From contig NC_057866.1 of NCBI RefSeq assembly GCF_019393635.1, positions 8,233,723-8,297,722 of the forward strand: a stretch of 64,000 bases of DNA. Direction: 5' to 3'. This DNA comes from Dromiciops gliroides. Lineage: Eukaryota > Chordata > Mammalia > Microbiotheria > Microbiotheriidae. Under the pieces are notes generated by a model. The model searched no databases, was not told the DNA's origin, and saw nothing but the letters and a program-made list of their open reading frames with translations. A program made the position numbers and the translations under genes. Shown one piece after another: positions 43,432 to 53,759 of the stretch (its first letter is position 1; the number at the start of each line of letters is the position of its first letter).

Positions 43432-43883
43432 CTTCTTGTACTGTTGCATTCTCTGCTTCCCATGACTCTTGCCTTGGATCAGCTGCTCTGTGTCCCCCAG
43501 ACTCACAGTGGGGAATTCGTGAGCAGGAGTGTCCAGCCCTTCAGGGAGGCCAGAGCTGGTTTCCTGTCGCCAGGAGTGAGGCTTCTCTCTGCGGTGTCGG
43601 AAGCTAAGGGACCTCTGGAATCGGGGGGCCTTCTGGTGCCCTTTGGGGACTACAGGACTCAGCCCCTTGGATTCTAAGGGCTCCCCCCACATCTCCTGCA
43701 GTTGGTCATAGGAGGGCCGGAGGACCCTAAAGGACTGGCTGCGGGTGGTCACCATGCTTGCTGGGAGTGAATGATCAGGTCTGGGCTGGGGCTCCCTTGT
43801 AAGTAGCCTGAGTTCATACTGCTGCTCAGCCACAGGAGTCTCCACCCAACTGACAGGACACTTGGGGCCAAAGGTTGGAGCAG
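43432..43883 (-). CDS. Unidentified gene, penultimate coding exon
   Basis: 452 nt, open throughout: two bases finishing a split codon, then 150 codons. The donor is AAG|GTAAGC, a full consensus. The acceptor is CTTTGGACCTTTAG|CT with a modest pyrimidine tract. The peptide is rich in Arg, Ser, Pro and Gln and looks largely disordered. It has two similar basic motifs, TRSQSFRV (residues 46-53) and QRSLSFRH (89-96), both good basophilic-kinase or 14-3-3-like sites. Between them is an aromatic-acidic segment, RPSYDQLQEMWGEP (55-68). No in-frame ATG precedes the acceptor, so this is an internal exon. No upstream exon was found by eye. Family unknown. Confidence 0.65.
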
Positions 43884-43987
43884 CTAAAGGTCCAAAGTAC
43901 AAACCACATCATCTTCCAGGGTTAAAGGGAGCCCTGACCACCACCCTCCCCCAGCTGCCCTCCTGAATCACTCTGTACCTATAATAT

Positions 43988-44300
43988 TCTATGTCAGTCA
44001 ATAAGCATTTATTAAAAACCTACTATGTGCCAGGCACTAAGTGCTAAGGCAAAAGACAGTCTCTGCCCTCAAGGAACTTACAGTCTAATGGGGAAGCAAC
44101 ATGCCAACAACTATTTACAAATGAGAAACATATAGGAGAAATCTAGGACAATTGCAAAGGGAAGGCATTAGCATTAAGGAGGCTTCTTGTAGAAGGGAGA
44201 GATGAGGAGGGAGAGAATTCTAGGCAAGGGCCACAGCCAGTGAAAATGCCTGGAGGGGGAAATGAAGTATCCCGGGCTGGGAACAAAAGGCTTGTGTCTG
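43988..44300 (-). mobile_element. L2 3' region, antisense
   Basis: 'gtcagtcaataagcatttattaaaaacctactatgtgccaggcac', 'ctgccctcaaggaacttacagtctaatgggg', then 'gggagagaattctaggcaagggccacagcc'. Confidence 0.85.
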
Positions 44301-44499
44301 AAGGGAGTTTCGTGAAGGGTTTGCCTTGTTCTCCATCTTGCCTAGCAAAGGCCTGGGTCTTGGGTCCTTAGGAAGCTGGAAGGGAGCCCAGAAGACCTCA
44401 AGTCCTCCCCCCTTCATTGAGTGATTCTTCCCTGTTTACATAGGAACACCAGTATGCCTGTATGTTGTCATGGAAATGATAATCCCCTTGAGGGAAAGG

Positions 44500-44820
44500 T
44501 TTTGTACCAGCATGAGAGGCAGAGTGAGATTATGATAAAAGTATGGGAGTTGGAATCAGGAGACATGGCCTCAAATCTTGGCTCCAACACAAAGCAGCAA
44601 CATGACCTTGGTAAATCACTCATCTCTGACTCTGAATTTTCCCTTTTTTTTTTTTCCGTCAGGGCAATGGGGGTTAAGTGACTTGCCCAAGGTCACACAG
44701 CTAGTAAGTGTCAAGTGTCTGAGGCCGGATTTGAATTCAGGAACTCCTGAATCCAGGGCCGGCGCTTTATCCATTGCGACACCTAGCCGCCCCTACCTTT
44801 TTTTTTATCTGTAAAATAGG
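44500..44820 (+). mobile_element. MIR interrupted by a young SINE
   Basis: 'gggagttggaatcaggagacatggcctcaaatcttgg ... catgaccttggtaaatcac' on the left and 'tatctgtaaaataggataata' on the right of 44644-44793. Confidence 0.7.
44644..44793 (-). mobile_element. Young marsupial SINE
   Basis: From the T-rich tail complement and CAGGGCAATGGGGG to ACACCTAGCCGCCCC. Confidence 0.9.
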
Positions 44821-44826
44821 ATAATA

Positions 44827-45038
44827 CAGAGTGAACCGAAAGTCCTGATGTTTTAAGAATTTTTTGAAAAGAATTTTTTCTTTATTTTTTTGCCATTTAT
44901 GAGATTTGATTTTTCACATGTAATGTAAATTCATTTCTTATCTATACTGCATATAATGCCATGGTATTGTCAATTAAAAACAAAAAATAAAGGAGTTATT
45001 AAATATTGAAACCCCTTTGTGACTTTTGGACCACCCTG
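44827..45038. mobile_element. 212-bp mariner-type MITE
   Basis: Ends CAGAGTGAACCGAAAGTC and, in reverse complement, CAGGGTGGTCCAAAAGTC (14 of 18 identical). TA dinucleotides flank exactly (44825-44826 and 45039-45040), as expected for mariner/Tc1. No transposase sequence. Confidence 0.85.
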
Positions 45039-45065
45039 TATTTGCATTCTTTACTTCAAAATTTG

Positions 45066-45291
45066 GGCATCGAGGTGGCACAGCGGATAGAGTGCTGTGT
45101 CAAGAAGATTGGAGTTCAAATGTGATTTAAGACACTAGCTGTGTGGCCCTGGGCAAGTCACTTCACTCTGCCTCAGTTTCCTCCTCTGTAAAATGATCTG
45201 GAGAAGGAAATGGAAAACCACTCCAGTATCTTTGCCAACAAAACCCCAGATGGGGTCACAAAGAGTTGGGCACGACTAAACAGCAAAAGCA
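45066..45291 (+). mobile_element. MAR1-type SINE
   Basis: Head 'gaggtggcacagcggatagagtg', 'gatctggagaaggaaatggaaaaccactccagtatctttgcc', 'ccccagatggggtcacaaagagttgggc'. Confidence 0.85.
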
Positions 45292-45320
45292 CCCATTAAC
45301 TGGGTACGATATCTGCATTG

Positions 45321-45335
45321 CCCACCAGGTGGTGC
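45321..45335 (+). promoter_or_regulatory. Weaker CTCF-like motif
   Basis: CCCACCAGGTGGTGC, one strong-position mismatch. Confidence 0.35.
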
Positions 45336-45432
45336 CATACTTAAACGACCAGCCTAGTCGTACTTAGTTGTTTCTAGTATCCGAATGTTGGAGTCACAGC
45401 CCTTTCCTAAGAGACTGCAGGACCCCGTCAGC

Positions 45433-45447
45433 GCCACCAGAGGGCAC
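45433..45447 (+). promoter_or_regulatory. Strong CTCF-like motif
   Basis: GCCACCAGAGGGCAC matches the CTCF core at every constrained position. It lies in unique sequence, oriented opposite to the site at 41053. Confidence 0.65.
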
Positions 45448-45449
45448 TC

Positions 45450-46085
45450 TGACTGCAAGCATATACATTGTTTCCCCCAAGATATCAACTCACCTTGGAT
45501 TAACCCTTCACGGCACTGTCTGAATTTAATTTATGGAATGAACTGGATGGAATATTGCCCAATATATTAAACTTTCACTTATACGTCACTCAGACGCCCC
45601 TCCCACTTAATTTCTCCATTCCCTTCCCATTGTATTCCACATGTCATGATCTCATAATTTATTGGACATAAAATTAAGTGAAAAGGGAAGTAGGCCCAGC
45701 CCTCCCAGGGTTAAACAGAACCCTGGATCCCTTCCAAATGTGTGGGTGTGGAGGGGAGGATCCCTGACTGCACACACCCACATTTCTGAAAAAGAAAAGA
45801 ATGTGGAGGGTGGGTGGGTATTCTACTCCTGAACAACTTCCTGGACTAAAAGGAAGCTGATAATACCTGAGCTCACCAGGTGTCATTCACAATGGCTGGT
45901 CCTCTCAGTGAATCTGCCTTTTCTCCTCCAGCCTTAGTTTTCCTCCTCTGGCCAGCTCTGGTCTGTGTCTCTCCCTTCCGTCCTCAGTCACGCTGGCTAA
46001 CCCTTTTCTCCTTTCCTGGAATTCTGAATCACCAGGTCAGAGAATGGAAGAGACAGAGGAAAAAGGGGGCACTGAAATATACAGA
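45450..46085. other. Unique stretch, no gene called
   Basis: A plus-strand frame from an ATG near 45892 encodes a hydrophobic stretch (VFLLWPALVCVSPF), but it runs into low-complexity sequence and a SINE and has no other support. Confidence 0.4.
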
Positions 46086-46112
46086 CAGCACCCCCCCCCC
46101 CCCCCCGTGCTG
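46086..46112. repeat. Poly(C) tract framed by a short inverted repeat
   Basis: Arms CAGCAC and GTGCTG enclose a run of 15 C. Confidence 0.9.
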
Positions 46113-46188
46113 CAGCCAGGGGGGTCAGAGCAGGACGAGTTCTATGGTCAGCTCTCACTCCCAGACAGAGAGGACCAGGCTTCTTTCT

Positions 46189-46368
46189 TTTTTTTTTTTT
46201 AATTAATTAATTAATTAATTAAATTTTTTTTTTTGCGGGGCAATGGGGGTTAAGTGACTTGCCCAGGGTCACACAGCTAGTAAGTGTCAAGTGTCTGAGG
46301 CCCGATTTGAACTCAGGAACTCCCAAATCCAGGGCTGGTGCTTTATCCACTGCGCCACCTAGCTGCCC
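46189..46368 (-). mobile_element. Young marsupial SINE with (AATT)n at its tail
   Basis: TTGCGGGGCAATGGGGG to CCACCTAGCTGCCC. Target duplication CCAGGCTTCTTTCT (46175-46188) / CCAGGCTTATTTCT (46369-46382). Confidence 0.9.
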
Positions 46369-46764
46369 CCAGGCTTATTTCTAGTGGCAAATTGCACACA
46401 TTTTGCTGTGTCTCCCTCTGTGGGAGATTTTCTGGTCCCTAGGATTACCACAAAGATGAAAATGCGGATTCAGTACAGCAATACAGATGTCGTTGTGCCC
46501 ATGAGCCAATCCTCCCACTTTGCCTGCGTCTCCGGGTACAATGAAGTCTTCCTTTAAGAAAAATTTTTTAAAAGAAAGCTTCTTTGTGAAGAAAAATAAC
46601 CTGAGAAGGCTGAGGGGATACTGAGCTGGGTCTGGAGGTTATAGGCTAAAAGAAAGGGGAGAAGAAAAGACAGGCCTAGGAACACTGGGAGGTAAGTAAC
46701 AAAAATAGAATTCTCATGAGAAGGAGGAAGCAAGGCCAGGCTGGGGATGGCCACAAGTATTTCT

Positions 46765-46918
46765 CCTTTTTTTTTTTTTTTTGCAGGGCAATAGGGGTTA
46801 AGTGACTTACCCAGGGTCACACAACTAGTAAGTGTTAAGTGTCTGAGGCCAAATTTGAACTCAGGTACTCCTGACTCCAAGGTGGGTGCTTTATCCACTG
46901 CACCACCTAGCCACCCCC
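46765..46918 (-). mobile_element. Young marsupial SINE
   Basis: T-rich tail complement to CACCTAGCCACCCCC. Exact 13-bp duplication CACAAGTATTTCT (46752-46764 and 46919-46931). Confidence 0.95.
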
Positions 46919-46919
46919 C

Positions 46920-47250
46920 ACAAGTATTTCTTAAAGACCTACATGTAGGGGCAGCTAGGTGGCGCAGTGGATAGAGTACCGGCCCTGGAATCAGGAGTAC
47001 CTGAGTTCAAATTTGGCCTCAGACACTTAACACTTACTAGCTGTGTGACCCTGGTCAAGTCACTTAACCCCAATTGCCTCACTTTTAAAAAAAGACCTAC
47101 TATGTGGCAAGTACTGTGCTGAGTACTAAAGATACAGCAGAAAGACAAAAAGAGACCCTGCCCTCAAGAAGTTCCCAGTCTAACTGGGGAGACAACATGC
47201 TAGGAGCAATTATGGAGACCCACAGGTACTGTCCATTGAGATCATCACAG
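46920..47250 (-). mobile_element. L2 3' end, antisense, interrupted by SINEs
   Basis: 'aagtatttcttaaagacctac' continues after the SINE with 'tatgtggcaagtactgtgctgagtac' and 'ctgccctcaagaagttcccagtctaac'. Confidence 0.75.
46948..47090 (+). mobile_element. Young marsupial SINE
   Basis: GGGGCAGCTAGGTGGCGCAG head. Duplication AAAGACCTACATGT (46933-46946) / AAAGACCTACTATGT (47091-47105). It and the previous SINE landed in the same L2. Confidence 0.95.
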
Positions 47251-47769
47251 TGGGGGCCAGGAAGAAGGGATGAGCTTTCATTTCTTTTAGGCTTGAAGGC
47301 TTGTAAAGGGTTACATCTATTAGATATGATCTCATTTGAGCCTCACAAGTGGAGGTAATTACTGGCTCCCAGATGAGATCATGACACAAACAATAGAAAA
47401 TCTGTCTATCTCCCCAGGGCAGGTCCCCAAAACTTGACAGAACTCCCCGAGACTTGTTCAACAGAATGACTGCCAGTCATTTCTGGTAATTCACGTGGGC
47501 CCAGACAATGCTTCCAGGCAGAATCATTGCCAGCCCTTACAATTGCTTGGCCAAGAAACTGAGGACCCAGGGCACAAGTGGTATTTTCTTTGCTGTTGGC
47601 AGTAGGAGAGAGCTTTGAAAGAAAAGAGTAGATTTGAAAAGCGAGCGGTTTTTTTGAGGATAAATTATCTGAGAAAGGGATTTGAATTTCTGGATCATGA
47701 TGTAAAATGTAATATGTAACCTTCAGCTTCAATAGCCCCTCACAGAAAAGACTGTGGCTACTGTTGGTG

Positions 47770-47912
47770 TATCTTTAAGGGCACGCTGATGTATATAACC
47801 TTTATCTGTTTGCTTGCCACCTCAGGGAGGGGAAAGGGGAGGAAGAGAGGGATAGAATTTGGAACTCAAAACTTTCAATAAAAATGTTTATTAAGTTGTA
47901 AAAAAAAAAAAG
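47770..47912 (+). mobile_element. Old L1 3' terminal fragment
   Basis: 'atataacctttatctgtttgcttgcc', a purine-rich run, 'gaatttggaactcaaaac' and a poly(A) tail. Confidence 0.7.
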
Positions 47913-48204
47913 CATGTAGAATATCAGGACAGTGGATAAAATGTCTGGCCTGGACTCAAAAAGACTCATCCCTGTTCTTTATCTTCCCATCAACATTTCC
48001 TTAGAGTTCAGCTCCAAGGGAAGCCAGATTTCTCAACAGAGGAAATAGGTTCCCCAATCCTCATATTTATCATCTCTTCTTCCCACTTCATTTCCTGAGG
48101 AAAGTTGCTAATTATATTAGTGTTGCTTTTGACTCTAGACTAGGGTTTTCTCAAAGAAGAAGGGAAAGTAAAAAGATACCCAATAGAAATATGAATCAGG
48201 TATT

Positions 48205-48815
48205 TTACATTTTTATTATTTATTTTAACATTAATTTGTTAAAATGTTGAGTTCCAAATTCTCTCCCTCCCACCCCCCATGCCCACATATTGTGAAGGCA
48301 AGAAATGTAACATCAATTATACATGTGAAATCCTGCAAAACATATTTCCTTATTATCCAAATTAAGCAAGAAGAATAAAGTGAAAAAAATACACTTCAGT
48401 CAGCATTCAGACTCTTAGTTCTTTCTCTGGAGGTGGAGAGCATTTTTCATCATGAGTCCTTTGGGATTGTCTCAGATCATTGTATTGTTGAGAATTGCTG
48501 AGTCATTCTCCATTGATCATCATATGATGTTGCTGTTACTGTGGACAATGTCCTCGTGGTTCTTCCCACTTCACTCTATATCAGCTCACATAAGTCTTCC
48601 CAGGTTTTTCTGAAATCATCCCCCTCATCATTTCTTATAGCATAATAGTATTCCATCAAAATCTTAAACCACAACTTTTTCATCCATTCCCCAATGGATG
48701 GGTATCCTCTCAGTTTCCAATTCCTTGTCACCATAAAAAGAGCTGCTATAAGCATTTCTGTACATATAAATCCTTTTCCTTTTTCTTTGATCTCTTTGGG
48801 ATTTGTTGTCATTGT
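48205..48815 (-). mobile_element. L1 3' UTR and ORF2 edge, antisense
   Basis: Same order as at 1045-2345 but without an LTR: C-rich complement at 48262-48282, UTR, then 'ccattccccaatggatgggtatcctctcagtttccaattcc' and 'tttgatctctttggg'. Confidence 0.85.
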
Positions 48816-48840
48816 TATTTCAGTTAGATCACACATTGTC

Positions 48841-48981
48841 GAGGCAGCTAGGTGACACAGTGGATAAAGCGGCAGCCCTGGATTCAGGAGTTCAAATCTG
48901 GTCTCAGACACTTAACACTTACTAGCTGTGTGACCCTGGACAAGTCACTTAACCCTCATTACCCTGCAAAAAAAAAAAAAA
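48841..48981 (+). mobile_element. Young marsupial SINE
   Basis: GAGGCAGCTAGGTGACACAG head, poly(A) tail. Duplication ATCACACATTGTC (48828-48840) / ATCAGACATTGTC (48982-48994). Confidence 0.9.
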
Positions 48982-48989
48982 ATCAGACA

Positions 48990-49182
48990 TTGTCCATGGA
49001 GTTTTCTTGACAAAGTTACTGGTCTGGGTTGCCATTTCCCATTCCACTGTGTCCCCATTTTGATGAGAAACTGAGGCACATAGGGGTTAAGTGATTTGCC
49101 CAGGGTTGTACAGTTAGTAAGTGTCTGAGAGCAGATTTGAACTCAGATCTTCCTGACTCTAAGCCTGGTGCTCTACCCATCT
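48990..49182 (-). mobile_element. MAR1-type SINE
   Basis: 'gttttcttgacaaagttactggtctgggttgccatttcc' plus antisense CORE and head. Confidence 0.8.
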
Positions 49183-49977
49183 CTCCCTGGTATCTCACTG
49201 CTCTGAAAGCCATTCTCAATCCTCACCTAACCCTCCCATCCCTCTGACCTTCCAGCTTTCCCAGACCAGAACTTCTGTTCTGACTTCGCTTTGCTCCCTT
49301 CAAGATTCTGACCTTTTTGACAACCAATTCCATTTTACCTTGTCCTCAGTGCCCAAACCCCTTGTCACCTCTTTCTACCGCTGCTTCCCCCTTTCCAGAT
49401 GCCAATACAGGAAGATCCTGCCATCTGCTTTCTCAGGTGCTGCGCCTTCAATAGGGAGTCCAGGAAAAGGAAGTCACCTAACTATAGTAACTAGGCTCAT
49501 CAGCAAGGCTTTCACCTTTCCCTGGCCAACTCTCTATCACACTTAGTCAATCAACAAACATTTATTAAATGCCTTCTATGTTCTAGGCACTGTGCTAAGC
49601 ACACAGGATACAAAAAAAGGGAAAAGACAGTCCCTGCCCTCAAGGAGCTTACAATCCAATGGGGAAGACAGCATGCAAACAAATAGATAAAAAGCAAGCT
49701 ATGTACTGGATAAATAGGAAATAAATAACAGGGAAAGGAGTGGAGTTAAGAGAGGTTGGGGAAGGTTTCCTGTGGAAGGTGGGATTTTAGTTGAGTCTTG
49801 AAGGAAACCAGGGAAGTCAGGAGGAGGAACATGCGGGGAAACATTCCAGGCATAAGGGACAGCCAGAGACAATGCTGGGAGCTAAGAAATGGAGTGTTTT
49901 GTTTGCGGAACAGCGGGAGGCCAGTGTCACTGGATCAAAGACAGGCTGTGCTGGGGAGGAAGATATAAGAAGACTGG

Positions 49978-50139
49978 GGCAGCTAGGTGGCACAGTGGAT
50001 AGAGAACCGGCCCTGGAGTCAGGAGTACCTGAGTTCAAATCTGGCCTCAGACACTTAACACTTACTAACTGTGTGACCCTGGGCAAGTCACTTAACCCCA
50101 GTTGCCTCACCAAAAATAAATAAATAAAATAATAGTAAG
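49978..50139 (+). mobile_element. Young marsupial SINE in L2
   Basis: GGCAGCTAGGTGGCACAG head and (AAAT)n tail. Duplication AGATATAAGAAGACTGG (49961-49977) / AGATAAGAAGACTGG (50140-50154). Confidence 0.9.
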
Positions 50140-51103
50140 AGATAAGAAGACTGGAAAAGTGGGAGCGGGTGAGGCTAGGCTTTGGATGCCAGAGCATTTT
50201 GTATTTGCTCTTGGAGGCTACAGGAAACCACTGGGCTTTATTGAGTAGGAAGGTGATATGAAGAGACCTGTGGTTCTTCACAATTCAAATTCAAAGCACT
50301 GAGCCACTGAATGGATGGGAATAGAGAGAGACTTGAGGCCGGTAGACCCACCAGCAGCTCTTGCAATAATCTAGGTATGAGGTGATGAGGGCCTGGACCA
50401 GGGTGGGGGCAGTGTCAGACAAGAGAAGAGGAAGGACTGGAAAGATGTTGCAGAGGTGAAACTGATGGACCTTAGCAGGGGAGGGGAGTGAGAGATGATG
50501 AAGAATCCGGGATGACTACTAGGCTGTGAGCCTGGGGACGGGGAGGAGGGTGGTACCCTCTACAGTAATAGGGAAGGTGGGGTAGAGGTTGAGGGAGAAG
50601 GATAATGAGTTCTGTTTTGGACAACTGATTGGAGAAGTCTGGAACGCAATTGGAGATGCAAGATTGGACGTCAGTAGAGAGATCTGGGCAGGATGGGCAG
50701 ATTTGAGAGGCATCAGTGTGGAGATAGATCCATGGAAGCTGATGACATCACCAAGTGAAATCGTTGAGAGGGAGAAGAGACCCCAGGACAGAGCTCCGAG
50801 GCAGGCATGCCATCTATAAGCAGGCATGACCTGGAAGAGACTGCAGCAAAGGAGACAGAGGAGTGGTGGGAGAGGTAGGAGAACTGAGGACAGACAGTCA
50901 GACACACACCCCAAAACCTAGAAAGATGAGAGCATGGAGGAGGAGTGATCACCAGTGTCAAAGGCTGCAGAGAGGCCAAGGAGGAGCATGGGAAAGGGCA
51001 CTGGATTTGGGGACTTAGAGATCATTAGTAACTTTGGAGAGAGCAGTGTCAGTGGAATGAGGTCAGAAGTCAGGTTGTAAGGGGTTAAGAAGAGAGACAG
51101 AGG

Positions 51104-51241
51104 GGCAACTAGGATAGAGCACTGGCCCTGGAGTCAGGAGGACCTGAGTTCAAATCTGACCTCACACACTTAACACTTACTAGCTGTGTGACCTTGGGCA
51201 AGTCACTTAACCTCAATTGCCTCACTAAAAAAAAAAAAAAG
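51104..51241 (+). mobile_element. Young SINE in L2 with a shortened head
   Basis: GGCAACTAGGATAGAGC: part of the head is missing. Exact 17-bp duplication AAGAAGAGAGACAGAGG (51087-51103 and 51242-51258). Confidence 0.95.
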
Positions 51242-51774
51242 AAGAAGAGAGACAGAGGAGAGAAAGCGGAGGTTACTGTCAGAGGCGCCTCTGGAGGTGT
51301 TTAGTACAGAGGGCAGAAGACAAAACGGATGATAGTGGGGATGGAAGGATAGAGTGAATCTTTTGAGGATAGGGGAGACACGGGCATGTTTACAGGCTGT
51401 AGGGAGGGAGCCTGTAGAGGGAGAGCCGAAAAATCAGGGAGAGATGGGGGTCCCGGAGGGGGCAGTCTGTGGAGAGGGGGGGAGTGGGGTCACTTGAGCA
51501 GATGAGGGGTTTGCCTTGATCAGGAGTCAGGCCACCTCATCACGTGACACAGGGGTGAAGGAGGAGGGAGGGGCAGAGGGTGTTTGAGTGATGGGAGATG
51601 CGGAAGAGAAGATGGAACTCTAAAATATGAGGCAAGGACCCCAATGGAAAGAGTGGGGAGGGAGGAGCCATGGGAGGTTTGAGGTAGGAAGAGAAGGTCT
51701 GGACAGTGGGAGAGAGAGGAAATTAGGGAGGTGTAGTAGGACAGAGGCCTAGGGAAGACCCTAACTTCCTCTCC

Positions 51775-51890
51775 TCCAGTCCTCCCCCCTCCCCCCTCCT
51801 CCCTCCCCTTTCCTTTCCCCCCTCCCTTCTCCAGTCCCCCTTATCTCTCCATCCCTCCCTCTCAGCCAAGGGACTTCCCTCTTCCTTAGA
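51775..51890. repeat. Polypyrimidine tract
   Basis: More than 100 bp of almost only C and T, with mirror-symmetric CCCCTCC blocks. Capable of triplex formation. Confidence 0.8.
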
Positions 51891-53115
51891 TTAATGAGCT
51901 TCCTTTCCCTCCCAGTCCCCTCTTTAAATCATCTCCTTGTCATCCCTCACAATGAACCATTCCTTTTGAACCCCATTGGGAGGACATTCAATCCTTGAGC
52001 GAGTCCGACCCCTCCCGTCTCTCCATGACGCCCATTTTCTGAGCCCTCTTTCTTCTCGGGTTTTTCCATCTTACGCCTCTTGTTCCTTGCCCTCTGAGGC
52101 ATCCTGTGATCCGGGCATGTTTTATTCACCAAAGCTTTTCCGGGATGTCCATCTGTCCGATGGGGTTCCGACCACCTTCCTTATTAGGCCCAGGTACCGA
52201 CCTCCCACCCAGACTTCAGGAACCCCGAGAGCCGACTTTGCTCAGGGTCTTTCTCCCACAGCTGCACTGGGGCCACGGAACCCCATCCCACAGCACCCAG
52301 GGCCTGGCAGCTGCCCCAGGGTTAGGTTGAGGGCCCGGGAGTGGGCTGGCCTTGGGCTCTGTTTCCAGGAATGCTCTAAAGCCTCTCTTTCCCGAGGCAG
52401 GTTCCGACAGGCCAACGCTGCCGCTGGCGATAGGGGAAGGCTCGGACTGGGCTCTGTCTGCTGTTGCCCTTCATGGGCAGGGAGTGTCAAGCTTTAGAAT
52501 TGCCCGGTCACTCCTCTATAGCCATGGCCTCAGGGAAGGCTCCATCCTGCTAAGCCTGGGCACTGCCCAGCTCAGGCAGGAAGCTGTTGGACATCCTTCC
52601 CCCCCCCCAAACACACACACACACACACACTGACCCCCTGCCAAGGCTCCAAGGACAGCTGTCTGCCCTCTGGCCTCTGCAATTAGCTCCCAGCCTGCTT
52701 TGGAGGCCTGCCTACCAGAAGATAGTTTACTAGGTAGGAGGCTAATAAAATCAGCCCTTGTGACTAGAGGGCCAATTAAGAGGCTATGGCAGTAGCTCTG
52801 GTGGGAAGTCATGGAGGCCAGAACAAGGTTGCCAGTGGCCACGGCAGCAGAGAAGGGCACAGATGCAGGGGATGTTGGGCAGGGGGGATCAGCAGGATCT
52901 GGTACCTGGCTGGGGAGGGTGGGAGGTCTGGGCAAGAATAATTCAAGCCAGGGTGAATGGGAGGCTGCAACCTTAGGTGACTCTAAGACTGGTTGTTGGA
53001 CCCCTAAAGGAAAAGGGGCAGGAGCAGGAAGGGTGGATTTAAGGGAATGAGAAAGTTCTGCTGTGGATTCCTAGCTCGGGTGGGGAGAGAGAATTCTTTC
53101 TATAGCCTAGTTGAA
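51891..53115. other. Unique, fairly GC-rich stretch, no gene called
   Basis: A 173-codon frame on plus (51976-52497), an 82-codon frame on minus and others overlap, so none is favoured. 52740-52800 holds TAATAAAATC and CCAATTAAGAG words in a balanced block that could be regulatory. A (CA)n run is at 52608-52630. Confidence 0.4.
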
Positions 53116-53119
53116 TGGC

Positions 53120-53356
53120 CATTGTTCTTCACTTTGTGGCACCATTTGGTTTTCCTCAACAGAGATCCTGGAACGGTTTGCCATTTCTATCTCCAGCTCA
53201 TTTTACAGATGGAGAAACAGAGGCAAACGGGGTAAAGTGACTTGTCTAGGGTCACACAACTAGCAATTGTCTTGAGGTTAGAGTTGATTTTAGGAAGATG
53301 ATTCTTCCCGACCCCGGGTCTGGCACTCTATGCACTGTGGCGCCCCCTAGCTGCCC
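53120..53356 (-). mobile_element. MAR1-type SINE
   Basis: 'cactttgtggcaccatttggttttcctcaacagagatcctggaacggtttgccatttc' plus antisense CORE and head. The head has mutated to GGCGCCCCCTAGCTGCC. Confidence 0.85.
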
Positions 53357-53755
53357 AAATATCTACCCATAACTCTCTACTTTACTGGCTTATCTTGCTA
53401 CCTAAAAAATGCCCTAATCTTCCCTGTCTTTAAAACCCCCTTACCATGGTCTCCTCCAGCTATTCCTCTCTACCCCGATTTCGGCCTTGTTGCGTCTAGA
53501 GTCTCCTAATCCAGCTCCAGTCTCTTTCTTATTGATTTGTTTTCTTTTGGATTCTTCTTTATTGTGGATGCAAACACACATACACAAAGAGTGTCTCCAC
53601 ATTTAGCAGAACACAAGAGGATTGTATATGAACTTTGAGTTTCTACTTCATACTTTTTGGTTTAAAAAAGTTACTTTCTTTTCTTTTTCCCTTTTTCTTT
53701 TTTTAATCATGTTACTTTCAGAACTATCCTGCTGGTCTGTGCCTCCTGTTCTCTG
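53357..53755. other. No gene; T-rich sequence
   Basis: Possibly a decayed retroelement but not identifiable. T-rich from about 53640. Confidence 0.35.
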
Positions 53756-53759
53756 ATAT

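Larger units (their letters stand above)
49530..51770 (-). mobile_element. Long antisense L2 (about 1.95 kb plus two SINEs)
   Basis: Starts with the L2 terminus complement 'gtcaatcaacaaacatttattaaatgccttctatgttctaggcactgtgc' and runs through the 3' coding region. Diagnostic complements include 'ggaggccagtgtcactggatc', 'ggtgatgagggcctggaccagggtggg', 'ggagatgcaagattgg' and 'cctgatgaca...gagagggagaagag'. It is much diverged, with no usable reading frame. Confidence 0.8.

Noticed and set aside
45880..46206. ATG-initiated frame with a hydrophobic stretch resembling a signal peptide
   Set aside because: It ends in the poly(C) tract and SINE tail, with no splice donor where the homology would need one.
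51976..52497. 173-codon plus-strand frame in GC-rich sequence
   Set aside because: No recognisable domain, open frames on the opposite strand over the same bases, and no splice or promoter evidence.
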